Shown here one piece after another: positions 7,600 through 17,200 of a stretch of DNA of 25,750 bases. The notes under the pieces were generated by a model. It did no database searches. It was given only the letters and a program-made list of their open reading frames with translations, and was not told the DNA's origin. The DNA comes from a virus: positions 1 to 25,750 of the IMG/VR virus record IMGVR_UViG_3300033144_001419; one strand, 5' to 3'. The first letter of the stretch is position 1; each line of letters begins with the position of its first letter. The translations under genes were made by a program, and so were the position numbers.

Positions 7600-9051
7600 A
7601 TGGCTATAAACGGATTGCAACTTTACAAAACAAAATGGCATTCGGGATTGACCCAACAAAATCACCTTTCGTCAGCATATTTAACTGAACCGGAAGTTAT
7701 GAGTACTTTGGTAACTCGTATCTTCGGAATGCAAGGTTCTAACCCTATCCAATATTTAACTAGTGGAATGGGCAGATCTAATGAAATCGGTAACAGAGAA
7801 TATGATTGGCATTTACAAGGAGATGATGAGAAGGCAGTACCAGTGACTGGAAATTTAGGCGATGGTGGAGTAACACCAGGTCTAAATAGAACAACTTTCC
7901 GAGTTAAGTTCGGAGAAAAATGGTTCGCTAACCAAGAAGTGTTAGTGGCAGATGACAGATCTTACAGAGTAAGAGTAATGGAAGATCCATATTTTGATGG
8001 ATCAGACTGGATTTACACGTTAAAACTAACAAGTCCAGACCCAACTAAATTTATGGATCCACTATTAATAGATGCAGGTTCTCAGTTCTCGAAAGAGTAC
8101 ACTACAGTTCCTGAATTCTCTACTGGTGGTAACACGACTTTTAGTGCTCCATTTAAAATGAGAAATCATTTATCAACTCTACGTAAGTCTTATACAGTAA
8201 CAAGATCAGCAGCAACTGATGCTCTTGTTATTCAACTAGCTGACCCAGCTAACCCAAGCAAGAAAACCACAGTGTGGACAAGATATGCTGAGTGGGAAGC
8301 AATGGCTCAGTGGTACAGAGAAATTGAAAGATCTTACTGGTACTCAACATTCTCTGCTAATGCTAACGGCATTACAGATATGTTAGGTAACAACGGTCTT
8401 CCAGTTTATGAAGGAGCTGGAATTAGAGAGCAAATTGCTCCAGCAAACAGACGTTACTACTCTGATTTATCAGAAGGAATCATTAGAGATTTCTTAATTG
8501 ATTTATCATACAATGTAATGCCTGAGTCTTCAAGAGAGTTTGTTGCGTTTACAGGTGAGTACGGATTCGCAGAATTCGACAAAGCTATGAAAACAGCAGC
8601 TTCAAACTGGACTCTTGTAGATTCAACATTCATTACTGGTAGCGGGCAAAACTTATCTTTAGGTGGTCAGTTTAAGACTTACCTAGGATTAAATGGTACT
8701 AAGATAACTCTTAAACACTTACCATTATACGACAACACTGTAATCAACAGACAATTACATGCTGATTCTGGAAGACCATTAGAGTCTTACAGATTTACAT
8801 TCCTTGACTTTGGTATGGCAGGTGGAGAATCAAACATCCAATCTGTACATAAAAAAGATTCTAAGGACATGATGTGGCATACTGCTGGTTCTGTAGATCC
8901 ATTTGGAAATACAGCTAAATCTGTTAACACAATGAGATCTGATAATCTTGACGGTTATTCAGTTCACATGTTAACTGAGTGTGGTGTAATGATTAAAAAC
9001 CCAATGGCGTGTGGAGAGTTGATATGTACTAAAGCAGCTCCAAACAGCTAA
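7600..9051 (+). CDS. Major capsid protein (HK97 fold, crAss-like type)
   Basis: The 483-residue protein has the length and general sequence look of major capsid proteins of crAss-like phages: a MAINGLQLYKTKWHSG start, a Trp/Tyr-rich middle (WYREIERSYWYS near 245) and a C-terminal MLTECGVMIKNP stretch. It should form the icosahedral shell. Its codon choice differs from neighbouring genes, with more C-ending codons for Phe, Tyr and Asn, as expected of the most abundant virion protein. There is no sign of a cleaved N-terminal delta domain. The leader is A-rich (AAAAAAGAAAAAGTGA before the ATG), typical of Bacteroidota translation starts. It follows the scaffold candidate by 36 bases and ends with TAA then TAG. 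Confidence 0.85.
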   Translation: MAINGLQLYKTKWHSGLTQQNHLSSAYLTEPEVMSTLVTRIFGMQGSNPIQYLTSGMGRSNEIGNREYDWHLQGDDEKAVPVTGNLGDGGVTPGLNRTTFRVKFGEKWFANQEVLVADDRSYRVRVMEDPYFDGSDWIYTLKLTSPDPTKFMDPLLIDAGSQFSKEYTTVPEFSTGGNTTFSAPFKMRNHLSTLRKSYTVTRSAATDALVIQLADPANPSKKTTVWTRYAEWEAMAQWYREIERSYWYSTFSANANGITDMLGNNGLPVYEGAGIREQIAPANRRYYSDLSEGIIRDFLIDLSYNVMPESSREFVAFTGEYGFAEFDKAMKTAASNWTLVDSTFITGSGQNLSLGGQFKTYLGLNGTKITLKHLPLYDNTVINRQLHADSGRPLESYRFTFLDFGMAGGESNIQSVHKKDSKDMMWHTAGSVDPFGNTAKSVNTMRSDNLDGYSVHMLTECGVMIKNPMACGELICTKAAPNS

Positions 9052-9076
9052 TAGTGTTTAATTTTAAAAATCTATC

Positions 9077-9850
9077 ATGACAGACAGAAAAGGAAAAGTA
9101 GTATTGAAGGCTTTAGAAAGACAATCTTGGTCAGGTTTTCATAGATTCCCTAAATGTAAGGATACGGTCATAGCCTCTCTCGGACGAGGAGGTTATGCTA
9201 CCGGTCTTACTGAAGGAGAAGAAAAGAAACTTGAAAAAGAATTACAGATGAAGCCAGGTACTCTCGGTAAATACTCAGAGTACTGGAGAGATTATACAGT
9301 TATATTAAATGATAAGGATAAAACCTTAAAGTTAGATAGCCCTAGAGATTTTATTGATTATAAAATCTTAATGGCAAGTAACCGTGTAGCAAACTCCGTA
9401 AATAATTTAATGGATTGGCCAAAAGCAGAATATGTATTATATGATGCAGAAGAAGATGCTAAAAAGGACAATCTTAAAATTAAAGAAAAAAGGAAAGCTT
9501 ATAAACAATTTAACTCAATGACATCGACTGAAATGCGTAATGTATTAAAATTAATGGGTAAGAAATCAGCAAATGCTTCTGATACATTAATTGAAAATAC
9601 ACTTGCGGATATTTTAGACAAAGATCCAGCGAGTTTTAATGAGGTTATGGCTCAACCAGATTTCAAACTTAGAGTATTTGTTGAAGATCTTATAAGTATT
9701 AATGCGCTTAGAATCAGAGGTGGTCACTATATGTTTGGTGATTCAGCTATAGGTCACGACCTAGATTCAGCTTTATTATATTTAAAGGATCCAAAAAATC
9801 AGGATATAGTATTATCGTTAAAGTCAAAACTAAAAGCAAGTAAGAAGTAA
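9077..9850 (+). CDS. Conserved-looking virion protein of unknown function
   Basis: I do not recognise a domain in this 257-residue protein. It is rich in Lys, Asp and Leu and looks mainly helical, with charged stretches near 140-155 (KKDNLKIKEKRKAYKQF). It has a single cysteine near residue 23, unlike the Cys-rich genes further down. The position between the major capsid gene and a connector-like gene, with the next ATG overlapping its stop codon by one base, places it in the head operon. It could be a capsid-associated or completion protein. A protein of this kind after the capsid gene is common in crAss-like genomes, but I cannot name a homologue. Confidence 0.6.
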   Translation: MTDRKGKVVLKALERQSWSGFHRFPKCKDTVIASLGRGGYATGLTEGEEKKLEKELQMKPGTLGKYSEYWRDYTVILNDKDKTLKLDSPRDFIDYKILMASNRVANSVNNLMDWPKAEYVLYDAEEDAKKDNLKIKEKRKAYKQFNSMTSTEMRNVLKLMGKKSANASDTLIENTLADILDKDPASFNEVMAQPDFKLRVFVEDLISINALRIRGGHYMFGDSAIGHDLDSALLYLKDPKNQDIVLSLKSKLKASKK

Positions 9851-10554
9851 TGACATTAGCTGAAATGCACATAGAATTCAAATTAGGGTTAGATAAGACT
9901 GATAGTCTTAACTACCCTAACTTTGAACCTGAAGAAATCGATCTTTGGCTAAATCAAGCTCAAGATCGTTTTGTAAAGACACGTTATGTACATGACACTA
10001 AAAATGAGACTTTTGAAGAGACGCAAAAACGTACAGATGATTTAAGAACTATTGTAACGGAAGTTACTTTAATTCCATCAGCGATTCAAACTCCATCTAA
10101 ACCAAATGGTATTCTTTTTGATTTACCAAATGGAACTATGGGAGGTCCGGACATATATTGGTTCGCCATTAACGAAGAATGTGAAATTCGTTATGAAGAC
10201 TGCAACGGCAGTTGGGTTGATGAAAGAACTGGGGTTTATGCTACTCAACATGATGATTATGATAAAATGATCGATGATCCATTTAATAAACCAAATAAGG
10301 GCGTAGTTCTTAGGTTAATGCATGGATTATGGGCCGAGTTAATTACAGACGGGACTTATACAATAAATCAGTATTTTTTGAGATACATAAGAAAACCGAT
10401 TAGATTGGACATTACTAATTTTCCACTTATGTCCTGTGAACTAGCAGACCACACTCATCAAGAGATTGTGAATACAGCTGTTTCACTAGCATTGGAAAAT
10501 ATAGCGAGTCCAAGATTTCAGTCGAATATGATCTCAAATCATATGCAAGAGTAA
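9850..10554 (+). CDS. Putative head-tail connector / adaptor protein
   Basis: The 234-residue protein begins with a helical region (LAEMHIEFKLGLDK), then EEIDLWLNQAQDRFVKTRY near residues 37-55, a pattern seen in small adaptor or ring proteins that dock under the portal of podovirus-like and crAss-like phages. The middle is a beta-rich region and the C-terminus is again helical (THQEIVNTAVSLALENIAS). The ATG shares its A with the preceding TAA, indicating translational coupling. The role is inferred from the N-terminal pattern, the size and the place after the capsid gene; structural comparison would decide it. A general structural protein is the alternative. Confidence 0.55.
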   Translation: MTLAEMHIEFKLGLDKTDSLNYPNFEPEEIDLWLNQAQDRFVKTRYVHDTKNETFEETQKRTDDLRTIVTEVTLIPSAIQTPSKPNGILFDLPNGTMGGPDIYWFAINEECEIRYEDCNGSWVDERTGVYATQHDDYDKMIDDPFNKPNKGVVLRLMHGLWAELITDGTYTINQYFLRYIRKPIRLDITNFPLMSCELADHTHQEIVNTAVSLALENIASPRFQSNMISNHMQE

Positions 10555-10588
10555 TTAAAATAATTAATAATTTAAAAAATTTTGAGTA

Positions 10589-11578
10589 ATGGCAAGACAT
10601 GAAAATTATAAAATTCTTATCGGAAAAGACGTAGCACGAGCGGCTACTTCTGTTGCTACTTTAGCAGCTGGTGAGATTGCAGTTGTAAAGTCAGATATGA
10701 CTTTATTGGCTGCAGGTGAAACTATCGCAAATAGCGATTACTGCTATATCGTACAAGGTACAGCAGGTGCTCCAAGGTTCTCAGCGAAGATCCAAGGAAT
10801 GAATGTTGAAAAATGGAATGGTACTTCTTATGCAGCAGCAGTACAGCAAGTATCTGTAGTAGGTGCTCAGGCTGGTGCAGGTGCAGTTGGTATCAATCTA
10901 GTAAATTCAACAGAATATACATTATCTATAATCTTTACTTATGATAAAGTTATAGGTTCAGAAAGACAATTAGTTAGACGTTTTAACTATACTTCAGATG
11001 CTACAGCTACTGAGCAAGAAATTGCACAGGCTTTAGCAGCAGCAATTAACGCTGATGATGTAGCTAGTACATTAGTTACTGCAGTAGCAGCAGTTGGTGT
11101 AGGTACATCTTGGGGTATAACACTTACAGGATTAGCACAAACTTATGCTGTAATTGATGGTTATGAGCAAGTAACATGGACTATCGCTTTAGATGGTGGA
11201 TTCAATGATGGTGGAACAACTACATTAGAAATAGCTTCTGGTGCTGGTGGTTCTGTAACTCCAATCTATGGATCAGGTACTTATGAGCATGTTTCTGACT
11301 TAGAAAGAGCAGCATTAGGATATGACGGTGTAACGAATCTTATGAGATTCCCAGTACCTTCTTACCCAGTGTACTCTGTAGTAGGAGCAACTTATGATGT
11401 ATACGCAGTTATGCACTCAGATCGACACGCTACAGCTAACCTTAACAAAGATGGTTACAGTCCAGAAATGACATTGGTAGCAATGCCAGTAGCAGCAGGA
11501 CAACAAGCAGCTTTTGAGGCAGAGCTTAATCCGTGGATGGCATCATGCCCAGGTAACTTTGCTAACGTAGCACTGTAA
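10589..11578 (+). CDS. Virion structural protein, beta-rich
   Basis: This 329-residue protein is rich in Ala, Gly, Val and Thr and looks mostly beta. A predicted helical piece near 140-155 (TATEQEIAQALAAAINADD) resembles the helix seen in some tail-tube and decoration proteins. Only two or three cysteines are present. The codon choice leans toward C-ending codons in its last third, hinting at high expression. It starts 34 bases after the connector gene behind an A/T-rich leader. Likely roles are a capsid decoration or auxiliary protein or a tail tube protein. I cannot choose between them from sequence alone. Confidence 0.6.
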   Translation: MARHENYKILIGKDVARAATSVATLAAGEIAVVKSDMTLLAAGETIANSDYCYIVQGTAGAPRFSAKIQGMNVEKWNGTSYAAAVQQVSVVGAQAGAGAVGINLVNSTEYTLSIIFTYDKVIGSERQLVRRFNYTSDATATEQEIAQALAAAINADDVASTLVTAVAAVGVGTSWGITLTGLAQTYAVIDGYEQVTWTIALDGGFNDGGTTTLEIASGAGGSVTPIYGSGTYEHVSDLERAALGYDGVTNLMRFPVPSYPVYSVVGATYDVYAVMHSDRHATANLNKDGYSPEMTLVAMPVAAGQQAAFEAELNPWMASCPGNFANVAL

Positions 11579-11612
11579 TAAAATAAATGTTTAACTTTAA
11601 AATAATAAGATA

Positions 11613-11996
11613 ATGGCAAATATAATTTCAGATAGAGCGATGAACGCAAATGTAGAGCTAGCGTCTATTGCAGTAAAATATGATGGATCTACTGCAGGTG
11701 GGGCAATGGTTTCAACTGCGATGATTCCAGCCGATGCTTCAATAGTAGGTGTTTATATAAATACTAGTGCAGCGAATGGTGTAGCTTTAGCAGGATCTGG
11801 TACTATAAGAGTAGCAGTAGGTGGAGCAGCGCAATGGATTACGGGAGCAATATCAGCATCTAATGCAGCAGCTGGTATACCGGTAACTTTAACGGGCAGT
11901 TTTACTGGAGCAATCCATGTAACAATGGGTGGTACAGTAACTGCAGCCAATGGTGTACACTACATTTCTGTAGCGTATGTTAGAGGTAACGCGTAG
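11613..11996 (+). CDS. Small beta-rich structural protein
   Basis: The 127-residue protein is Ala/Gly/Val/Thr-rich, with alternating hydrophobic strands and no cysteine, as in small jelly-roll or Ig-like decoration or fibre proteins. The ATG is 34 bases after the previous gene, in the same type of A/T-rich leader. It ends in TAG followed at once by TAA, one of only two TAG stops in the window. It is the last gene before the hairpin terminator, so it closes the head operon. A head decoration or short fibre role is likely but unproven. Confidence 0.6.
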   Translation: MANIISDRAMNANVELASIAVKYDGSTAGGAMVSTAMIPADASIVGVYINTSAANGVALAGSGTIRVAVGGAAQWITGAISASNAAAGIPVTLTGSFTGAIHVTMGGTVTAANGVHYISVAYVRGNA

Positions 11997-12013
11997 TAAT
12001 AATCAATATATAT

Positions 12014-12045
12014 AAGTATAGGAGGGAGAAATCCCTTCTATATTT
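12014..12045 (+). terminator. Hairpin terminator with GAAA tetraloop after the head operon
   Basis: TATAGGAGGGA (12017-12027) pairs with TCCCTTCTATA (12032-12042) around a GAAA loop, with one G-T wobble. Flanking AAG and TTT lengthen the stem to about 14 pairs. It is followed by TTTGTGTATTT. The stem is strong for this genome, has a GNRA loop and lies just downstream of the last head gene. The 3' tract is not a pure T run, so it may be an intrinsic terminator, an attenuator or a processing site. Confidence 0.7.
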
Positions 12046-12046
12046 G
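12039..12046 (+). promoter_or_regulatory. TATATTTG element at the start of the tail/adhesin operon
   Basis: TATATTTG matches the Bacteroidota -7 consensus TAnnTTTG exactly and stands 20 bases before the ATG at 12067. It shares its first four bases with the 3' arm of the hairpin at 12014-12045. No TTG -33 element is seen upstream, where the hairpin lies. It is probably the promoter of the tail genes, based on position and similarity to three other elements in the window. Confidence 0.42.
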
Positions 12047-12066
12047 TGTATTTAAAAAGTATATAA

Positions 12067-12675
12067 ATGGCTGGAATAACAAAAGTAGATTTTAGAGTAC
12101 ATGAGGCGTGTGATTACAAAAGTATTGTCTTTACAGATATTACTGGCACTTATAGTGTTTTTAATACTGGTGGATGGGGAGTTCCTAACTATACTTTAGC
12201 CGATGTTTTAGACGCCGAGATTATAGTTACTGTACCTGATGGAACTAAGTATGTTTTAGATTATACTACAATTCAATCAGATCTTCCAAACGGAACCAAT
12301 GGAGAATTTAATATTCATATGGGTTTATTAGGAGGAACAGCAGGACAAACTGTATATCAAGGGGTATATGAATTTGAATATAGAATATTAGTTAATGATG
12401 GTACAGCAGGAGGATTCCTAATTACTAAAAGAAAATATGGTTTAATGTCTAGTGTAATTAAATGTTGTGTACACAAGATGTTAGCTAATCTTGATATGTG
12501 CGATGATTGTCCATGTGGAGAAGATAAAAGTAATGCTCTAGAAGCCTATACTCTTTATAAAGCCATGTTATATGCTTATCAATGCGGCAGTTTAACTAAA
12601 GCTGCTAAAATGGCGAAACAAGTAGATAAGTTATGTAACTATAGAGGAACGTGTTCAGGTTGCACCTCTTCTTAA
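12067..12675 (+). CDS. Small virion protein with Cys-rich helical C-terminus
   Basis: The 202-residue protein has a beta-rich N-terminal part (residues 1-130) that looks like a structural or fibre-attachment fold. The C-terminal helical region runs from KCCVHKMLANLDMCDDCPC near 138 through a helical stretch to the CNYRGTCSGC end. That C-terminus recalls the N-terminal region of the protein coded at 13558 (KLKCCFATKAAELVD...), suggesting a shared Cys-rich helical module. It is the first gene after the hairpin and promoter-like element and opens the tail/adhesin operon. I do not recognise a named family. Such proteins are common beside fibre genes in Bacteroidota phages, so an adaptor or baseplate-like role is reasonable. 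Confidence 0.55.
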   Translation: MAGITKVDFRVHEACDYKSIVFTDITGTYSVFNTGGWGVPNYTLADVLDAEIIVTVPDGTKYVLDYTTIQSDLPNGTNGEFNIHMGLLGGTAGQTVYQGVYEFEYRILVNDGTAGGFLITKRKYGLMSSVIKCCVHKMLANLDMCDDCPCGEDKSNALEAYTLYKAMLYAYQCGSLTKAAKMAKQVDKLCNYRGTCSGCTSS

Positions 12676-12687
12676 AAAATATTAATA

Positions 12688-13554
12688 ATGGCGTGTAATA
12701 GTTGTCTAAACGGGTGTGTAACGCCCCAGCATTGCTCATGTGATTGTGTAACATGTGCAGAAGCAAACAGTTGCGATATACCAGTAGGAGATGTTGGGCC
12801 TATGGGCCCTCCCGGTCCTATGGGACCTCCAGGCGCACCATGCGTTCCATGTACAAATGGGACAGATGGGGAAGATGGATGTTCTATGACCGATGTATAT
12901 ATCTCTGATGGAACAGATGGAAATACTACAGGAGATATAATAGTGACTACAGGAACGGCAGCGCCGTGTCCGCAAACTATTAATGCAGGTAATATCCTTA
13001 CAACAATAATAGGTCCAGGAGGAGCAATTCCCCCAGGAGTAATTGTAATGTGGTCTGGAGCAATAGCAAATATTCCAACAGGATGGGAATTCTGTGATGG
13101 GAATAATGGTACTCCCGATTTAAGAGGTCATTTCATTGGAGCTTATGGACAACTAGCTGCACATGCACCTTTCAATGTTCTGGGTAACACAGGCGGAACT
13201 TTTAATGTAAACTTAGCACCTAATCAAATACCAGCCCATAGTCATGGGGTAGGAGGATATACTGTTACATCTGCAGTTAGTAATGATACACACGGTCATA
13301 TACTACATGGAAGAGGTACAGGTACATCAATAGGATCTTGTAGAGAACCAGAGTGGGGTAAAGGAGGCGGTTGTTGGTTTAACCCATTAACAAATGGTGG
13401 ATTTAATACAAATCAAGTTACCCATAATCATACAGTTTCAAATACTATGGGAGGACAATCAGGAGATGGAACTCCAGCACTAAGTGCGCCAAATGGAGGA
13501 AATATTAATATAACAAATAAATACTATGTGTTAGCATTTATTATGAAAGTGTAA
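12688..13554 (+). CDS. Collagen-like tail fibre with phage tail-collar domain
   Basis: The 288-residue protein starts with a Cys-rich stretch (residues 4-30), then five Gly-X-Y triplets (GPMGPPGPMGPPGAP, residues 37-51), a short collagen-like trimerising stalk. From about residue 118 (VIVMWSG) to the end it matches the Phage_Collar layout: GTPDLRG at 141-147, an AHSHG stretch near 184, a second His pair (THNHT) near 250, and the typical ending YYVLAFIMKV. Proteins of this type form trimeric tail fibres or collars that touch the host surface. The ATG is 12 bases after the previous stop and the next ATG is 3 bases after its own. The domain call is firm; the receptor is unknown. Confidence 0.85.
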   Translation: MACNSCLNGCVTPQHCSCDCVTCAEANSCDIPVGDVGPMGPPGPMGPPGAPCVPCTNGTDGEDGCSMTDVYISDGTDGNTTGDIIVTTGTAAPCPQTINAGNILTTIIGPGGAIPPGVIVMWSGAIANIPTGWEFCDGNNGTPDLRGHFIGAYGQLAAHAPFNVLGNTGGTFNVNLAPNQIPAHSHGVGGYTVTSAVSNDTHGHILHGRGTGTSIGSCREPEWGKGGGCWFNPLTNGGFNTNQVTHNHTVSNTMGGQSGDGTPALSAPNGGNINITNKYYVLAFIMKV

Positions 13555-13557
13555 ATA

Positions 13558-14235
13558 ATGGCGATAGCAACTACGACAGTAATAACAGAATACGATATAA
13601 CTTATAGATTAAATAAGTTAAAATGTTGCTTTGCTACAAAGGCAGCTGAATTAGTAGATAAACAAAGATATGGTAAAGAGTGTAAAGATGAATTATGTAA
13701 TCTTAAATTGCTCGGAGCTTATATAGAAATTATCGAATGCTATTCGCCACTTCCGTGTAATTGTAAAGATGAGTGGGTATTAGACGGAAGCATAATATGG
13801 AACACAACTATTACTATTCCTTATGGAACAGTAGTTAAAGTATTACCTAGAAATAGTTCAGTACCAGGTGAATTTTTATTTATGAGGTGGCAAGGAGTTA
13901 CTCCGTTAATTCCACCAGCAGGTATATGTTTTGATCCTGTAACTGGTTGGACAACACCTTGTTTTACTGGAGCTCAAGGAATAGGTCCAGCATCATGGAG
14001 TGTTTGTGGAAATTTAAAACAAGCATGGGAAGCGAGAGGTTTAGGAGATTGGGATCCAACACTCATTTATAACTATGGAGATATAGTAAAATTCATGGGA
14101 GGAGGAGTAGGTATAAACCAATCTAAAAGAGGAAAATATTTTATATGCGTTACTTCACCTGCAGTACCTGGAGTAGGCTTTCACGAAAGTGCTAACTGGG
14201 TTGAGCTTAAATGTTATCCAAAACAAGAAGTATAA
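13558..14235 (+). CDS. Cys-rich tail protein with putative carbohydrate-binding (CBM5/12-like) C-terminus
   Basis: The 225-residue protein starts with a helical Cys-rich module (LNKLKCCFATKAAELVDKQ, then CNLKLLGAYIEIIECY) similar to the C-terminus of the protein coded at 12067. A beta-rich middle follows. The last 55 residues (about 165-219) read WDP..IYNYGDIVKF...GKYFICV...AVPG......NWVEL, the general pattern of small chitin- or cellulose-binding modules of families 5 and 12, with surface aromatics. It lies three bases after the collar fibre and 17 before the giant gene, so it is probably part of the same adhesion apparatus. The CBM-like call is by pattern only and could be convergent. Confidence 0.55.
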   Translation: MAIATTTVITEYDITYRLNKLKCCFATKAAELVDKQRYGKECKDELCNLKLLGAYIEIIECYSPLPCNCKDEWVLDGSIIWNTTITIPYGTVVKVLPRNSSVPGEFLFMRWQGVTPLIPPAGICFDPVTGWTTPCFTGAQGIGPASWSVCGNLKQAWEARGLGDWDPTLIYNYGDIVKFMGGGVGINQSKRGKYFICVTSPAVPGVGFHESANWVELKCYPKQEV

Positions 14236-14252
14236 ATTAAAAGATAAAAGAA

Positions 14253-17200
14253 ATGTCAGATAGTTTGAATTATGGTAAGTGGGTAACAGGTCTTAAACAA
14301 GAGACAAATACTTTAGGAGGTGCAACGCCTCCTGTTAATGGTAATTGGCTTCCAAATCCAATAGCAGCCATGAATACTAATTATGGTACCTGTACGATTA
14401 CTGCTAAAGCGGGAGTAACTTATGGGTCTACTAGTTATGCTGCAAACGATATATTATTTAGCTCTGACGGACGAAAAGTTTACGACTCTACTGGAGCTAT
14501 AATGAATGGTGATCCTGATACAGATGGAGGATTTAAGGGGGTTCCACAAGGTATTGTAATTGTAGAAGTTCCAGCAGCTCTACAATCAAGTATTGGAAAA
14601 ACTAATGAACTATTTTGGGTATTTGCAAATGGTATCACTAAAGGAATTCTTTGTGGTCTAATTGATATGTCTGGTAATAGTGGATTAGGTACATTTACAG
14701 ATCGTTCAAATTCTGGACTTACTCCTACGGGAGGAGTATTAGGAACTGTTTTAGGATCTGAAGATGGAATGGGTGGTAGAATGGTTGCAACCTGTAGTAG
14801 ACAAGGAGCTAGTGATGCAGTTGATGGTATTTGTCTTATTTATAAGTCTCAGAGTAATACTGGAGGTACTAATTGGACCGACAACGGATGGATGGCTAAT
14901 AGAATAAATAAAATAGCAGCAAACGGTTTTCCAGATATTACACATGCAGATGCAGCTCCTGTAAATAGCGTTGTTGGTGAAACTGCAATATCAGGTACAG
15001 ATGGTTCAATACATGGTATAGTTTCTATAACTCCTGTTAATCTTGATAATCTTGATGCAAATTGGAAAAAGCATAAACTAGCTACAATTTGGAGAAACTA
15101 TATTGTGCCAAATGGTACAGCCCCTCAAGAACAAGCGACTGTAGAATGTTTAACTTTTGATGAAGATACTTTAGCTATATCTAACCCTACTACTATAATT
15201 ACAGGACAATTTGATAATGGTGTTCAATCTTGGCCTATGCCATCAAACAGTCCTTCAAGATTTTATGCTATGGGACTAGAATTTTCTCATTCTAGTACTC
15301 ATGATAAATCTTATTTATATTATCCAAATTTTGATCAGACTGTACCAGGAGCAACCTTAGAAATTAGATGGCAAGAAATAAATTCTTTAAATGTATGGTC
15401 TCTTACAAATACAGGAGGTATAGAAGTATTAGATAATTCTGGGCAAAAAATATGGGGAGGACCATCTAATCCAGGAAGGATATTAGCAGGTATATGGAGA
15501 GATCCACATAAAGACGGTAGATTATTTGTATCTACTCCAGAAAAAGTAGGTAAGTGGAATCTTTCTATGACTGCAGATGCTCCATCTTGGTCAGATGAAT
15601 TTCCTGAAGAATGGGGATCATTAAGTTATCCTGTTAATCCTATACAACATTGTATTCTATTCAATGCTAATGATCCTGTCGCAGCGCCCCCAACACAATT
15701 CTTTCAAGGAACTCTTGATACAGATACTTATTACAGTTATGGGGCACCTAGTTTTGTTTATTGTACTACATCAACTCCATCCATAGAGATAAATATTTCA
15801 AAATGTTGTCCTGCTACAGGATTTATGCTAGACAATACAGATACATTATGGAGAGCCGATTATGGTGCTTCTTCTACTCAAGTAGATCAAATAACTCAAT
15901 TTAATCTAACTGATCCAATAGGAATATCTCATGATAGATATAGAGATATGTTATATATATGGAGTAAGGCAGGAATTGCGAATGGTATTTCTTATATAAA
16001 ATATAATACAGATAATAATGTAGCTTATAGTATTCAAGCTGTAACTCCGAATGCGGGTTATGCTTATATTATAGCTGTAGATAATAATGCATGGGAACAG
16101 GTTAAATCTCCTGCTCCTAGTAATCCTACAACAGAAGGGGCTTGTAAATATCATCAATTTATTGCAAAGAAAGGTACAGGTACAAATGATTATAGTATTG
16201 GAGTTATAGATGTTAACACTAATACAATGCTAACACCTGTTGCTGGGTATGATATAGATATATCTACTATATTTAGTGGAGCGCTTGCGGGAAAACCTCC
16301 AACACATATAACTACTTTAAAAGAAGTAAATTCAGCTCAAAATGAATTTACTTCTTATGTTGCTTTTGGAGATAGAATAGCAACACTTGATGGTGCTACT
16401 GCAACATGGACATTATTAGCAACTACACATAGTGCAAACTTTACTTCATTATTCTTTACTGCTTGTGAACCAGTTCATGATCCAATATTATATTGTTCTT
16501 ATGGAGCAGGAGGTGCTAATCAAGCAGGAATAGTAAATCAAGGATCAGGACTAGTTGTTCCTATTGGAGCATCAGGTTATACAACTAATCCAGGAGGTTT
16601 TACATTTCCAAATTTAGTAATATCTTCAGCATGGCAAAATGGAGCTTCATATTTTAACCACGCTCCATTAAGAGTAGATTCTGTTTTACAGGCTAGTGTA
16701 TTTACTGACTATTCAAACAGATGTAAACATGCAAATCCTATTTGGAATCAAGATCCAGATATATCAGAACATGTTGGATGTTTCGGGTGTCACGCAGAAC
16801 TTGATGACTATCATTTATATGCAGACTCATGTGGTTGGACTGAACCTCACGATTATATCAATGATTGTAGATATTGTACAGATACACTTATAGAGGATTG
16901 CAGAGTATTTTTACCTTGTTGTAATCAAGATTCTTTAGGAACAACTGCCCTAGGACCAATGCAACTCCCAGGAATATCAATAAATAATGCTGGATCATTT
17001 GTCCCTGGAACTGTTTATGGTGTTGCTTTTGGAGCTAATCCTCCAGTGTGTGCTACTGCTGTTACTCCAGATCCTCAAATGTGGTTTACTGCTAATGATG
17101 AAATTTTTCATATTTCTGATTTAATAGCTGGAACATGTATAACACCTGCTTGGGTATCATCTGGAGGACTAACATTTAATGATTTAGAAGATATTGCATT

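Noticed and set aside
11994-12002. Possible recoding of TAG as glutamine
   Set aside because: At 11994 the TAG is followed at once by TAA, and at 23937 an in-frame TGA comes two codons later. No gene gains a meaningful extension from reading TAG as Gln.
16779-16793. CFGCH, a CxxCH heme-c attachment motif at residues 843-847 of the giant protein
   Set aside because: It is a single occurrence in a Cys-rich region with no cytochrome-like surroundings and no export signal; a chance match is more likely.
16696-16893. 65-codon + strand frame inside the giant gene
   Set aside because: Out-of-frame shadow of AT-rich coding DNA; the giant frame is continuous through it and carries recognisable domains.
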